DNA from: Ignavibacteria bacterium RIFOXYB12_FULL_35_14
GTDB taxonomy: Bacteria > Bacteroidota > Ignavibacteria > Ignavibacteriales > Ignavibacteriaceae
Assembly (NCBI GenBank): GCA_001803045.1
Contig: MHAR01000013.1
Location: 1 to 40,572, forward strand
Direction: 5' to 3'
DNA length: 40,572 nt
Under the pieces are notes generated by a model. The model worked only from the letters and a program-made list of their open reading frames with translations, did not search any database and had not been told where the DNA came from. Within the stretch, counting starts at the first letter, position 1; each line of letters starts with the position of its first letter. Positions 8,719 to 18,116 of this stretch are shown here, piece after piece. The position numbers and the translations under genes were made by a program.

Positions 8719-11358
8719 ATGAAAAAATTAATACTTACAATATCGATTCTTTTATTTGGGATTCAGATATTTGCACAATCACCAATAATCTCTGTTACAA
8801 TGGATTCATTGAGTGAGAATCTGTATACAGGTAAAAGTTCACCCCAATCCTTTAATATCTCGAACAGCGGGAATAGTAATCTAACTTTTAATATTTCAAC
8901 TGAATTTTCTTCCAGTGGAACTAATCAGAATTATGCACTTCAGTTTGATGGAGTTGATGATATGGTTGAAGGTTCTGCGGAAGGCTTTCCGAGCGGAAAC
9001 AGCAATAGGACTATCGAACTGTGGTTTAACAGGATAGGTCAGCCCGTTGAGTCTGGAGCACTTATAGGTTATGGGACTTGGGGTAATTATGATCAACTAT
9101 ATCAATTTTATATTAGTCAGGATAAATTATATTTCACTCAGTGGGGTGATGGAGTTTATACTAATACTATAATTAAGTCTAATCAATGGTATCATGTTGC
9201 AGTAGTAAATGTTGGTAATGAAGTTGTTATTTATTTAAATGGAGAAGTTGACGGAACTGGGAACGTGAATATTAACACATCATCTAACGCATCTTTTAAT
9301 ATTGGCAAGGCACCACCCGGTTATGATTGGAGTGAAAGATTTAACGGTATTATTGATGAGGTTCGTATCTGGGATGTAGCGCGAACTCAGCAAGAGATTC
9401 AGCAATTTATGAATCAACCACTGACAGGCACGGAGTTAGGTTTAGTCGGTTACTGGCAGTTTAATGAAGGAACAGGAAATACTGCGTATGATAAAACTGG
9501 TAACGCTCATAATGGTTCACTTCAAGGAGGAGTAAATTGGATTTTATCAGAAACTCAAATTGCTCCTTCTTGGATCTCAATTATTCCTGACACGGGTATT
9601 TGTACTTCTAACTCTTCTTTGGCAGTAGACGTTTTATTTAGTGCTTTGGGATTAAGCGGTGGTAATTATGATGCTAATATTGTTATTTCGAGTAACGATC
9701 CAGTTACACCAGAAGTAATAATTCCTTCACACTTAACTGTAAATGACGCTCCAGCATTTTCAAGTGATATAGACTCTATAAGTTTTGGCGAAGTATTTCT
9801 TGGTGTAGTTGATACATTCAAGCTGAAAGTAAGAAATATCGGCTCACAGGATCTGTTAATTTTCAATACAGCAGTACAACCGAATGTATATACTGTTCAT
9901 CCCACATTTGCAGGAATTGATCCAGGCGATAGTGAAGTATTCACGACTACTTTTCTGCCTCAGGCAGTAGGGCACTATCCAGGAACATTGACATTTAACA
10001 GTAATGATCCAACTCTAAATAGCTACATTATACCCATTAACGGAATAGGAGTTGAACCTCCAATAATAGTCGTAAATCCGGACTCATTGGTTATTAGTGT
10101 TTTACCCGGGACTACAAAAACAAAAATGGTGACAATAAATAATCAGGGTCAAAGCAATCTGTACTTTGATATACTAGTCCTTTTGGGTTTTGGCTCGTTC
10201 AGGTTAGGCGGATATAGCTCAGGCAACTATGCACTTCAGTTTGATGGAATTGATGATGTGGTTATAGGTCCTACGACAGAATTCCCTGTTGGAAATAGCA
10301 ACAGAACCATCGAACTGTGGTTTAAAAGATTTAATATACTCTCTGTGGAATCACTCCTTATGGCATATGGGGGCTGGGGTTGGGATAATGCCGGTAAAAA
10401 TTTTGGAATTAGTATTAAATCCGATCAGTCGTATCACGGATTTTTTTGTACCAATTGGGGCGATGCAATTATAGGAGGCACAACAATTCAAAACAATCAG
10501 TGGTATCATGGTGCTGCAGTGACTGTTGGTACTGATATCGTTGTTTATTTGAATGGAGAGGTTGATGCAACCGGGAATATGGGTCTAAGCACATTAGCAA
10601 ACACACCATTCTATATAGGTAGGGCAGCATCTGGGCATGAAGAGCCTAGAAAATTCAACGGCATTATCGATGAAGTTCGTATCTGGGATGTACCCCATAC
10701 ACAACAGGAGATACAGCAATATATGAATCAACAGCTTACAGGCACAGAACCAGGTTTAGTTGGTTACTGGCAGTTTAATGAAGGAACAGGAAATACTGCT
10801 TATGATAAAACAGTAAATGCTAACCATGGATCTGTTATCGGTGGTGCTACCTGGATAAACTCATCAGCCCCTATTGGACCTTCCTGGTTAACAAGCTCTC
10901 TTGATTCCGGTGTATGCTTCCCAAATTCAGCAATGGACATAGAATTTTTATTTGACGCAACAGAACTCGATACAGGAGATTACTATGGTTCAATAATTAT
11001 AAAGAGTAGTGATCCATTCTCTCCATCTGTTGTCGTTCCCATTCATTTGATAGTTTCTACAACGGTAGGAGTTGAAGATGAATATGCTCTACCAACAGAA
11101 TATAATCTCTATCAAAACTTTCCCAATTCTTTTAATCCTTCAACTACGATAAAGTATTCAATACCAAAAGAAAGTAAAGTCAGTTTGATTGTTTTTAATC
11201 TATTAGGTGAAGAGGTAACGACTTTGGTGAACGCAGAGCAATCAGCAGGGAATTATTCTGTAGAGTTTAATGCAGCTAATCTACCAAGCGGAGTTTATTT
11301 CTATCAACTTAAGGCAGGAGATTATTTACAAACTAAAAAAATGATTTTACTTAAGTAA
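8719..11358 (+). CDS. Secreted double-LamG protein with T9SS type A sorting domain
   Basis: A large surface or secreted protein of 879 residues. A Sec signal (MKKLILTISILLFGIQIFAQ) is followed by two homologous LamG/concanavalin-like domains (about 72-274 and 504-715), each starting YALQFDG(V/I)DD, with the core IDEVRIWDV and GYWQFNEGTGNTAYDKT. A choice-of-anchor/HYDIN-like Ig domain lies between them (about 350-446, SFGEVFLG...NIGSQDL), and a C-terminal sorting domain begins near 792 (YNLYQNFPNSFNPSTTIKYS...KKMILLK). LamG domains commonly bind carbohydrate or protein ligands. The strong AAAGGAGG ribosome site supports the start. A clear terminator follows at 11369. Probably controlled by the upstream HTCS. 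Confidence 0.88.
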   Translation: MKKLILTISILLFGIQIFAQSPIISVTMDSLSENLYTGKSSPQSFNISNSGNSNLTFNISTEFSSSGTNQNYALQFDGVDDMVEGSAEGFPSGNSNRTIELWFNRIGQPVESGALIGYGTWGNYDQLYQFYISQDKLYFTQWGDGVYTNTIIKSNQWYHVAVVNVGNEVVIYLNGEVDGTGNVNINTSSNASFNIGKAPPGYDWSERFNGIIDEVRIWDVARTQQEIQQFMNQPLTGTELGLVGYWQFNEGTGNTAYDKTGNAHNGSLQGGVNWILSETQIAPSWISIIPDTGICTSNSSLAVDVLFSALGLSGGNYDANIVISSNDPVTPEVIIPSHLTVNDAPAFSSDIDSISFGEVFLGVVDTFKLKVRNIGSQDLLIFNTAVQPNVYTVHPTFAGIDPGDSEVFTTTFLPQAVGHYPGTLTFNSNDPTLNSYIIPINGIGVEPPIIVVNPDSLVISVLPGTTKTKMVTINNQGQSNLYFDILVLLGFGSFRLGGYSSGNYALQFDGIDDVVIGPTTEFPVGNSNRTIELWFKRFNILSVESLLMAYGGWGWDNAGKNFGISIKSDQSYHGFFCTNWGDAIIGGTTIQNNQWYHGAAVTVGTDIVVYLNGEVDATGNMGLSTLANTPFYIGRAASGHEEPRKFNGIIDEVRIWDVPHTQQEIQQYMNQQLTGTEPGLVGYWQFNEGTGNTAYDKTVNANHGSVIGGATWINSSAPIGPSWLTSSLDSGVCFPNSAMDIEFLFDATELDTGDYYGSIIIKSSDPFSPSVVVPIHLIVSTTVGVEDEYALPTEYNLYQNFPNSFNPSTTIKYSIPKESKVSLIVFNLLGEEVTTLVNAEQSAGNYSVEFNAANLPSGVYFYQLKAGDYLQTKKMILLK

Positions 11359-11368
11359 GAATTTAATT

Positions 11369-11398
11369 AAGCCTCTCATTAAGGGAGGCTTTTATTTT
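11369..11398 (+). terminator. Intrinsic terminator after the LamG gene
   Basis: AAGCCTC (11369-11375) pairs with GAGGCTT (11385-11391) across a short loop, followed by a T-rich tract. It ends the LamG transcript before the next cargo gene. Confidence 0.8.
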
Positions 11399-11420
11399 AA
11401 CTGTGATAGTAGGAGATATT

Positions 11421-12938
11421 ATGAAAAAAGTTTTACAGATATTGCTTTTCTTTTTGTTTGTAACACAAATTTGTTTTGCTCAGTGGTATGAACAAACAAG
11501 CGGTACAAAAGTATCTCTAACCTCAGTTCATTTTGAAAATGCAAATAATGGTTGGACAGTTGGTGAAAATGGTACTATCATTCACACAACAAATGGAGGA
11601 CAAGAGTGGAGAACACAAACTAGCGGAACAAGCAAACATTTAAATGGAGTCTGGTTTTCTGACTTGAATACTGGCTGGATAGTCGGAGACAGTGGAAAAA
11701 TATTTAAAACAAGTAATGGTGGACAAGAATGGATAGAACAAACAAGCGGAACACGTATTGATTTAAATTCAGTTTGTTTCGTCGATTTAAAGAGAGGATG
11801 GGTTGTTGGCAGCGTAGATTATGATTCTGGAATAATTCTCGGAACCACTAATGGTGGAATAAATTGGATAAGTCAATCATACGATACACTTCAGCCCAGT
11901 CTAAATTCAGTTTGTTTTGTTGACAGCATTACGGGTTGGGTTTTTGGACTTCATGCCCTCCTTCGAACTACTGATGGAGGACACAACTGGTTTGGTGTAG
12001 GAGTTTATGGAGATGGTTTGTTTACAGGACATTTCCTTGATCAATATACCGGTTGGGTCTCGATATATGGTGCTGGCGTTGTGCATGGATTTATATTATA
12101 CACAACCAACGGTGGTATAGATTGGTCCTTTGGAGAAGGACCTCCTACTGCATCTTCAATTTATTTTGTTGATGCAAACAATGGTTGGGCAGTTGGTCAC
12201 CAGAGCATGGGTAATGAGTCTAACACTTATAATTCCATTGATGGAGGAAGGAATTGGATAGCACAAACACAAATTACTCTTGGAACTCTAAACTCAGTCT
12301 ATTTCACAGATATTAATAATGGCTGGGCAGTTGGTGAAGGCGGAGCTATATTGCACACAACAAATGGTGGTAATCCAGTTCCAGTCGAACTTACTTCATT
12401 CACGGCAACAGCTAATGGTAAAGAAGTTACTCTTAACTGGTCAACTGCAACAGAACTAAATAACCAAGGATTTGAAGTACAGAGAAAATTTTGCTCTAAT
12501 GAATTTGTAACAGTTGGCTCAGTTAAAGGACATGGCACAACTACGTCTCCAAACAATTACACTTATGTTGATAAACTCACTGATGCCGGAAAATATTTCT
12601 ATAGACTCAAGCAAATAGACTTCGGAGGTAGGTATGAGTACTCACAAACAGTAGAAATAAATTGGAGTCCGTTTACTTCATACGAGCTTAACCAGAACTT
12701 TCCAAATCCGCTAAACCCTTCCACGACAATAGGATTTGTAATAATGGAAAAAGGAAATGTAAGATTATCAGTTCTCAACATACTTGGTGAAGAAATAAAA
12801 GTTTTACTCAATGAAGAAAAAGAAGCTGGGTATCATTCCATAGATTTTAATGGAATTGATTTACCAAGCTCAGTTTACTTTTACCGAATACAAGCTGGAA
12901 ATTTTATTGATACGAAAAAAATGATACTTTTAAAATAA
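11421..12938 (+). CDS. Secreted YCF48/BNR-repeat propeller protein with T9SS sorting domain
   Basis: A predicted beta-propeller of 505 residues built from about seven YCF48-like blades (NGW.VG..G.I..T.NGG..W). The fold is shared with Ycf48/HCF136, but in this phylum such proteins are surface cargo of unknown function. I chose ATG 11421 over GTG 11403 because AGGAGA stands 5 bp before it and the product then starts with a standard signal peptide (MKKVLQILLFFLFVTQICFA). After the propeller comes a conserved block VPVELTSFTATANGKEVTLN (fibronectin-like, about 317-410) and then the sorting domain (YELNQNFPNPLNPSTTI...KKMILLK). It shares architecture with the next gene, so the pair probably arose by duplication. 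Confidence 0.85.
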   Translation: MKKVLQILLFFLFVTQICFAQWYEQTSGTKVSLTSVHFENANNGWTVGENGTIIHTTNGGQEWRTQTSGTSKHLNGVWFSDLNTGWIVGDSGKIFKTSNGGQEWIEQTSGTRIDLNSVCFVDLKRGWVVGSVDYDSGIILGTTNGGINWISQSYDTLQPSLNSVCFVDSITGWVFGLHALLRTTDGGHNWFGVGVYGDGLFTGHFLDQYTGWVSIYGAGVVHGFILYTTNGGIDWSFGEGPPTASSIYFVDANNGWAVGHQSMGNESNTYNSIDGGRNWIAQTQITLGTLNSVYFTDINNGWAVGEGGAILHTTNGGNPVPVELTSFTATANGKEVTLNWSTATELNNQGFEVQRKFCSNEFVTVGSVKGHGTTTSPNNYTYVDKLTDAGKYFYRLKQIDFGGRYEYSQTVEINWSPFTSYELNQNFPNPLNPSTTIGFVIMEKGNVRLSVLNILGEEIKVLLNEEKEAGYHSIDFNGIDLPSSVYFYRIQAGNFIDTKKMILLK

Positions 12939-12963
12939 ATTCGAGTTAAATAAGTTCTACTCC

Positions 12964-12982
12964 GAGGGAAGCCGACTTCCTC
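12964..12982 (+). terminator. Hairpin between the two YCF48 genes
   Basis: GAGGGAAG-CCGA-CTTCCTC forms a 7-bp stem with one bulged base. No T-run follows directly, so it may be a weak terminator or an mRNA-end stabiliser. Confidence 0.35.
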
Positions 12983-13060
12983 AGTATTACTGTTCAAGCC
13001 GACAATACTCTCCCGAAGCAGAAATGTCATTGAATATTTTTAATTAAGCGGAGGTTCAAC

Positions 13061-15502
13061 ATGTTGAGTTCTACAAAATCCCGTAATGCGGGAAAATCCT
13101 TTCTACAAATTTTGTTTTTCTTTTTACTGATTACGCAAATAAGTTTTGCACAGTGGTACTGGCAGAATCCCAGACCAACAGGAAATACCTTAAAGTCTGT
13201 TCAATTCATTGACAGCAATGTTGGCTGGGCGGTAGGAGAAGCTGGAACCATCCTCAAAACTACAGATGCTGGAGCCAACTGGTCACAACAATCAAGTGGA
13301 ACAAGTGCCCCCCTTTCGAGTGTCTCTTTTACTGATGCAAATAACGGAACTGCTGTTGGCGGTGCGGCAGATTTATATAGCATTATAGTCAGAACCACCA
13401 ATGGTGGAACAACTTGGACTGAAAAATCAAGCGGAACAAGTAGTTCTCTTTATAGTGTATCCTTTACAGATGCAAATAACGGTTGGGTTGTTGGTTATGT
13501 AGGAACTATCCTCAGAACCACAAACGGCGGAGATACTTGGACGGAACAATTAAGCGGAATATTAAGTCATCTTTGTGGTGTATTTTTTAATGACGTAAAT
13601 AATGGTTGGGCAGTAGGCGAAAATGGGGTAATACTCCGAACAACAAATGGCGGTCAGATCTGGAATACTCAAACAAGTGGCGCAACCGGTTATCTTAATG
13701 GAATTTCATTTCTCGATTTAAATATTGGAACGACTGTTGGACAAGGTGGCACAATCCTAAGGACAACTAATGGAGGACAAAGCTGGTTTAGTCAAGCAAG
13801 CGGGACAACTAATGAGCTTACTGGAGTTTCTTTCACGGAAGTAAACAACGGAACGGTTGTTGGATTGGGTGGAACAATCCTTAGAACAACAAATGGTGGG
13901 CAAGACTGGATTACCAAATCAAGTGGTACAACTGAGTGGCTTTTTGGAACTTCATTTACTAACCCAAACAACGGAATTGCTGTTGGTATGGATGGAACAA
14001 TCCTAAGAACAACTGATGAAGGACAGAGCTGGTTTAATCAGACGGCCAGTGTAACGAATAAGTCTCTATGGGCTGTTACCTTCACAGATGCAAATAACGG
14101 TTGGTCTGTTGGTTATGAAGGAACTATCCTCAGAACCACAAACGGCGGAGATACTTGGACTGAACAATCAAGTGGAACAACATTGTTATTGAGAGAGGTT
14201 TGTTTTATTGATGTGAATAATGGATGGATTGTTGGCGGAGGTTGGAACGATACAACACAAATAATACTTGCCACCACAAACGGTGGAATAAACTGGGTTT
14301 CACAATCAAGCGGAACAACTAAATATCTTAATGGAGTTTTCTTTATCGACTTGAATAACGGAACAGCTGTCGGTGACAGTGGGATAATCTTAAGGACAAC
14401 TAATGGAGGGCAAAGCTGGTTTAGTCAATCAAGTGGAACAACTAACTGGCTCGGTGGAGTTTACTTTACTGATGCAAATATTGGGACAGTTGTTGGAACC
14501 GGCGGAACAATACTAAGAACATTAGATGGAGGACAGAACTGGGTTAGTCAGACAAGTGGAACAACTAATTGGCTCCTAGACGTTTACTTTACGGATGCAA
14601 ATATTGGAACGGTTGTAGGAGAAGGTGGAACAATCTTAAGAACAACTAACGGAGGACAGAACTGGGTCAGTCAAATAAGCGGAATTAGTACTTGGATTTA
14701 TGGCGTCTTTTTTACCGATGTAAATAACGGAACTGCTGTAGCCAGTTTTGCTATGCCTGATTATGGATTTATTCTAAGAACAACAAATGGAGGAGGGAAC
14801 TGGATACTTCAGTCAAGAGGAACCCACGACCTTTTTGGAGTTTTCTTTACGGATGCAAATAATGGCTGGGCGGTCGGAGGCTACGGCACCATTCTCCACA
14901 CAACTAACGGTGGTAACCCAGTTCCAGTTGAACTAAATTCATTCACAGCAACAGCAACTAACAAAGAAATTATTCTTAACTGGTCAACAGCAACGGAACT
15001 AAACAACCAAGGTTTTGAAGTACAAAGGAAAACTTTTGATGGTGAGTTTGCTACCGTTGCTTTTGTTAAAGGGCAAGGAACAACAACTCAACAAAACCAA
15101 TACAGCTTTACTGATAAAAATCTTGACGAAGGAAAATACTTCTATCGACTCAAACAAATGGATTATGGCGGACAGTATAGTTACTCACAGACAGTGGAAG
15201 TTGATGTGAGAATGTTAAACAATTACTCACTTGAACAGAACTTCCCAAATCCCTGGAACCCTGTAACGACAATAGGATATATACTTCGAGAAAAGAGCAA
15301 TACAAAACTCACTATAATTAATGCATTAGGAGAAGAGGTAGCAATCTTAGTGAATGAAGAACAAGATAAGGGATATCACAAAGTAGAGTTTGATGGATCG
15401 AGATTGGCGAGTGGAGTATATTTCTACAGAGTACAAGCGGTTCCTTCGTCAGGCTCAGGACAGGTTTTTGTTGAGACTAAGAAGATGATCCTCCTCCGTT
15501 AA
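13061..15502 (+). CDS. Large secreted YCF48/BNR-repeat protein with T9SS sorting domain
   Basis: A product of 813 residues with about fifteen YCF48-like blades (recurrent VGxxGTILRTTNGGxxW and FTDANNG) spanning about 30-610, enough for two propellers, then the same VPVELNSFTATATNKEIILN block as its neighbour and a C-terminal sorting domain (YSLEQNFPNPWNPVTTIGY...ETKKMILLR). GGAGG sits about 5 bp before ATG 13061. Compared with the sister protein the signal peptide has about nine extra N-terminal residues (SSTKSRNAG region), encoded by a palindrome at 13079-13093. The sorting domain has another extra block (VPSSGSGQV) from a repeat at 15443-15464. Both indels fall in tolerant positions. Confidence 0.86.
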   Translation: MLSSTKSRNAGKSFLQILFFFLLITQISFAQWYWQNPRPTGNTLKSVQFIDSNVGWAVGEAGTILKTTDAGANWSQQSSGTSAPLSSVSFTDANNGTAVGGAADLYSIIVRTTNGGTTWTEKSSGTSSSLYSVSFTDANNGWVVGYVGTILRTTNGGDTWTEQLSGILSHLCGVFFNDVNNGWAVGENGVILRTTNGGQIWNTQTSGATGYLNGISFLDLNIGTTVGQGGTILRTTNGGQSWFSQASGTTNELTGVSFTEVNNGTVVGLGGTILRTTNGGQDWITKSSGTTEWLFGTSFTNPNNGIAVGMDGTILRTTDEGQSWFNQTASVTNKSLWAVTFTDANNGWSVGYEGTILRTTNGGDTWTEQSSGTTLLLREVCFIDVNNGWIVGGGWNDTTQIILATTNGGINWVSQSSGTTKYLNGVFFIDLNNGTAVGDSGIILRTTNGGQSWFSQSSGTTNWLGGVYFTDANIGTVVGTGGTILRTLDGGQNWVSQTSGTTNWLLDVYFTDANIGTVVGEGGTILRTTNGGQNWVSQISGISTWIYGVFFTDVNNGTAVASFAMPDYGFILRTTNGGGNWILQSRGTHDLFGVFFTDANNGWAVGGYGTILHTTNGGNPVPVELNSFTATATNKEIILNWSTATELNNQGFEVQRKTFDGEFATVAFVKGQGTTTQQNQYSFTDKNLDEGKYFYRLKQMDYGGQYSYSQTVEVDVRMLNNYSLEQNFPNPWNPVTTIGYILREKSNTKLTIINALGEEVAILVNEEQDKGYHKVEFDGSRLASGVYFYRVQAVPSSGSGQVFVETKKMILLR
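13079..13093. repeat. Palindrome TCCCG-TAATG-CGGGA in the signal-peptide codons
   Basis: A perfect 5-bp stem lying 18-32 nt after the start codon, encoding SRNAG. The sister gene lacks this segment, so it looks like an in-frame insertion. A hairpin here could also affect initiation. Confidence 0.55.
15443..15464. repeat. In-frame repeat CCTTCGTCAGGCTCAGGACA in the sorting domain
   Basis: Encodes PSSGSGQ between VQA and FVETKKMILL, where the related proteins have only one to three residues. It resembles a common bacterial interspersed repeat of the CTTCGACAAGCTCAGGACAGG type. Confidence 0.55.
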
Positions 15503-15546
15503 CACTACGGTAGACAGGTTCTGTTAAGGTGAAACAGCCTGCCTCG

Positions 15547-15561
15547 TCCGCCTCTGGTGGA
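15547..15561. repeat. Intergenic copy of the TCCGCC-TCT-GGNGGA palindrome, next to GTGAAAA tandem repeats
   Basis: TCCGCCTCTGGTGGA differs by one base from the element inside the carrier-protein gene. It is followed at about 15572-15599 by four short GGTGAAA/AGTGAAA units in tandem. Confidence 0.55.
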
Positions 15562-15617
15562 TTATTTCGGGGTGAAAGGTGAAAAGTGAAAAGTGAAACG
15601 AAAATCCGATTTCATTC

Positions 15618-15652
15618 AATCCCACTCAGATACAGTTGAGTGGGATTTTTTA
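15618..15652 (+). terminator. Strong intrinsic terminator after the YCF48 gene
   Basis: AATCCCACTCA (15618-15628) pairs perfectly over 11 bp with TGAGTGGGATT (15637-15647), followed by a T-run. Because its arms start with A-rich sequence it could work on both strands, also ending the DUF2442 transcript. Confidence 0.85.
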
Positions 15653-15723
15653 TCTATTCGCTTTTCACATCTCATGGGAATGTTTTGAAGTAGTAATGAA
15701 TGAATATTGTCTATCTATTACTT

Positions 15724-16215
<492 letters not shown>

Positions 16216-16359
16216 TTCTGTACTTTTTCTTTGTCTAAATAGTTACTACTTGTCAAATATAATACGATAAAAATACTTTAACAATTATTTTACATAACCC
16301 CTCAATTTCAATATTTTAGCTCCGCCATTAATTATTACAAACAATTCATAAGTAAAACT

Positions 16360-17625
16360 ATGTACCGAAGAACTAAATACGATCTCAAGCAAGAGTTAAG
16401 TTCAATTAAAGAAGCGAATCTTTATAAAGAGGAAAGAATCATTCTCTCAGATCAGAAAGCTAAAATAAATGTTTCCTATCCGGCAGATTCAAAACCAAAA
16501 GAGGTGCTAAACTTTTGTTCGAATAATTATCTTGGGCTCGCTAATCATCCTATCATAATTGAAGCGGCAAAAAAAACTTTAGATTCCCACGGTTATGGTT
16601 TATCATCTGTAAGGTTTATCTGCGGAACTCAAGATATTCACAAGGAACTTGAAAAACGCATTGCTGCTTTCTATCAAACCGATGATTCTATACTTTATTC
16701 ATCTTGCTTTGATGCAAACGGCGGATTATTCGAAACCATTCTTGGGCAAGATGATATTATTATTACAGATCAACTAAATCATGCCAGCATAATTGACGGT
16801 ATAAGATTATGCAAAGCGAGAAGACTCATCTACGAGCATTCGGACATGAAATTGCTTGAGCAGAAATTAATTCTTGCGAGGGAAGGATCAGATATTTGGG
16901 AACATACCGGACTCGGCCAAGAACCACATCCTTCTAAAAATATTTTAATTGCAACCGATGGTGTCTTTTCAATGGATGGTGACATAGCAAAGTTAACCGA
17001 GATAGCACATCTTGCAAATAAATACGATGCCCTCGTAATGGTTGATGATTCTCATGCAACTGGATTTTTTGGTAAAACCGGTCGTGGTTCTCTTGAGTAT
17101 TGTAATGTTCTTGGTGAAATTGATATTATCACTTCAACTCTTGGTAAAGCAATGGGCGGTGCTTCAGGCGGTTTCACTGCATCTAAGAAAGAAATTGTTG
17201 ATATGTTAAGACAGCGTTCGAGACCATATCTATTTTCTAACACGTTAGCTCCTGTAATAGTTGGTGCTTCTATCGCCGCTTTCGATCTTCTTGAAAAATC
17301 AAATGATCTTCGCGAAAAGCTGATGAAAAATACCAAATACTTCAGAGAAAAAATGACTGCTCTCGGATTTGACATAATTGAAGGTATTCATCCTATTGTT
17401 CCAATTTTATTTAGAAAATTTGAGAATGATGCTCAGCTTGCTCAGCAAATGGCAAAAGATCTTTATAATGAAGGAATTTATGTCGTAGGATTTTCATATC
17501 CTGTCGTACCAAAAGGACAAGCTCGAATCAGAGTTCAGATTTCCGCCGCACACTCACAAGAAAATTTGGATGAATGCATTAAAGCATTTGAGAAGGTGGG
17601 AAAGAAGTTAAAAGTGATTAGCTGA
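16360..17625 (+). CDS. kbl: 2-amino-3-ketobutyrate CoA ligase (glycine C-acetyltransferase), paralogue 2
   Basis: A PLP enzyme of 421 residues that cleaves 2-amino-3-ketobutyrate with CoA to glycine and acetyl-CoA, the second step of threonine breakdown. Motifs seen: [18 protein letters not shown], the Schiff-base Lys in [31 protein letters not shown], and the C-terminal [14 protein letters not shown]. It converges with tdh, which makes its substrate, so this copy is the better candidate for the true Kbl. A loop before [15 protein letters not shown] carries about 17 extra residues ([17 protein letters not shown]) compared with what I recall of E. coli Kbl, at the same site where paralogue 1 carries a repeat-encoded insertion. 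The stop codon is the first base triplet of a 19-bp inverted repeat. Confidence 0.9.
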   Translation: MYRRTKYDLKQELSSIKEANLYKEERIILSDQKAKINVSYPADSKPKEVLNFCSNNYLGLANHPIIIEAAKKTLDSHGYGLSSVRFICGTQDIHKELEKRIAAFYQTDDSILYSSCFDANGGLFETILGQDDIIITDQLNHASIIDGIRLCKARRLIYEHSDMKLLEQKLILAREGSDIWEHTGLGQEPHPSKNILIATDGVFSMDGDIAKLTEIAHLANKYDALVMVDDSHATGFFGKTGRGSLEYCNVLGEIDIITSTLGKAMGGASGGFTASKKEIVDMLRQRSRPYLFSNTLAPVIVGASIAAFDLLEKSNDLREKLMKNTKYFREKMTALGFDIIEGIHPIVPILFRKFENDAQLAQQMAKDLYNEGIYVVGFSYPVVPKGQARIRVQISAAHSQENLDECIKAFEKVGKKLKVIS

Positions 17626-17641
17626 TTCCGGATACCAGATG
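17623..17641. repeat. Left arm of a perfect 19-bp inverted repeat flanking the four-helix-bundle gene
   Basis: TGATTCCGGATACCAGATG; its exact reverse complement is at 18080-18098. The arm starts at the kbl stop codon, 38 bp before the enclosed ORF. Confidence 0.85.
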
Positions 17642-17678
17642 AAATAATCACATTTTCATAATATATAAAAGTATAAAA

Positions 17679-18053
17679 ATGAATTACAAAGATTTAGAAG
17701 TATGGCAGATTGCCCGTGAGTTGTCGGTAGATATTCATAAAATGACTTTATCTTTACCTAAATTCGAAATGTATGAGGAAGGGGGTCAGATTCGAAGATC
17801 TTCCAAATCAATAAGATCAAATATTGTAGAAGGGTATGGGAGAAGAAGGTATAAAAATGAATTTATCAGATATATCACATTTGCAATTGCATCAACAGAT
17901 GAAACTATTGATCACCTTGAAACTTTATGGGAAACAGAATCACTCAACGATAAAGAACTTTTTACCAAGCTATTAGATAAGGTAAATCTTCTCGATAAAA
18001 AATTAATAAATTTTTTAAAATCGGTGGAAAAAAAACATATAAGCGAAAAATAA
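17679..18053 (+). CDS. Four-helix-bundle protein (S23/IVP family)
   Basis: A product of 124 residues with the family pattern: [18 protein letters not shown] at the N-terminus, [19 protein letters not shown] in helix 2, then [20 protein letters not shown]. Relatives are encoded by intervening sequences in 23S rRNA genes, as accessory variability determinants beside some retroelements, and as many standalone copies in Bacteroidota-type genomes. Their exact role is unclear; they are basic, pentameric and thought to bind nucleic acid. This copy sits between convergent kbl and tdh, inside a perfect 19-bp inverted repeat, which suggests a cassette rather than part of the threonine pathway. Confidence 0.88.
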   Translation: MNYKDLEVWQIARELSVDIHKMTLSLPKFEMYEEGGQIRRSSKSIRSNIVEGYGRRRYKNEFIRYITFAIASTDETIDHLETLWETESLNDKELFTKLLDKVNLLDKKLINFLKSVEKKHISEK

Positions 18054-18066
18054 TTGTAACTGTCTT

Positions 18067-18115
18067 ATCTGGTATCAGGCATCTGGTATCCGGAATCATG
18101 CATCCAGCATCCAGC
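18067..18115. repeat. Right flank repeats: ATCTGGTATC x2 and CATCCAG x2, including right arm of the 19-bp inverted repeat
   Basis: ATCTGGTATC occurs at 18067-18076 and 18081-18090 (14-bp period). The perfect inverted-repeat arm is 18080-18098, and CATCCAG is repeated in tandem at about 18101-18114. The block abuts the tdh stop codon (18117-18119). Confidence 0.8.
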
Positions 18116-18116
18116 T

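Noticed and set aside
13160-14930. Strongly periodic DNA that could suggest a tandem repeat or CRISPR-like array
   Set aside because: The period comes from YCF48 blades translated in one open frame; the units are divergent and there are no identical repeats with unique spacers.
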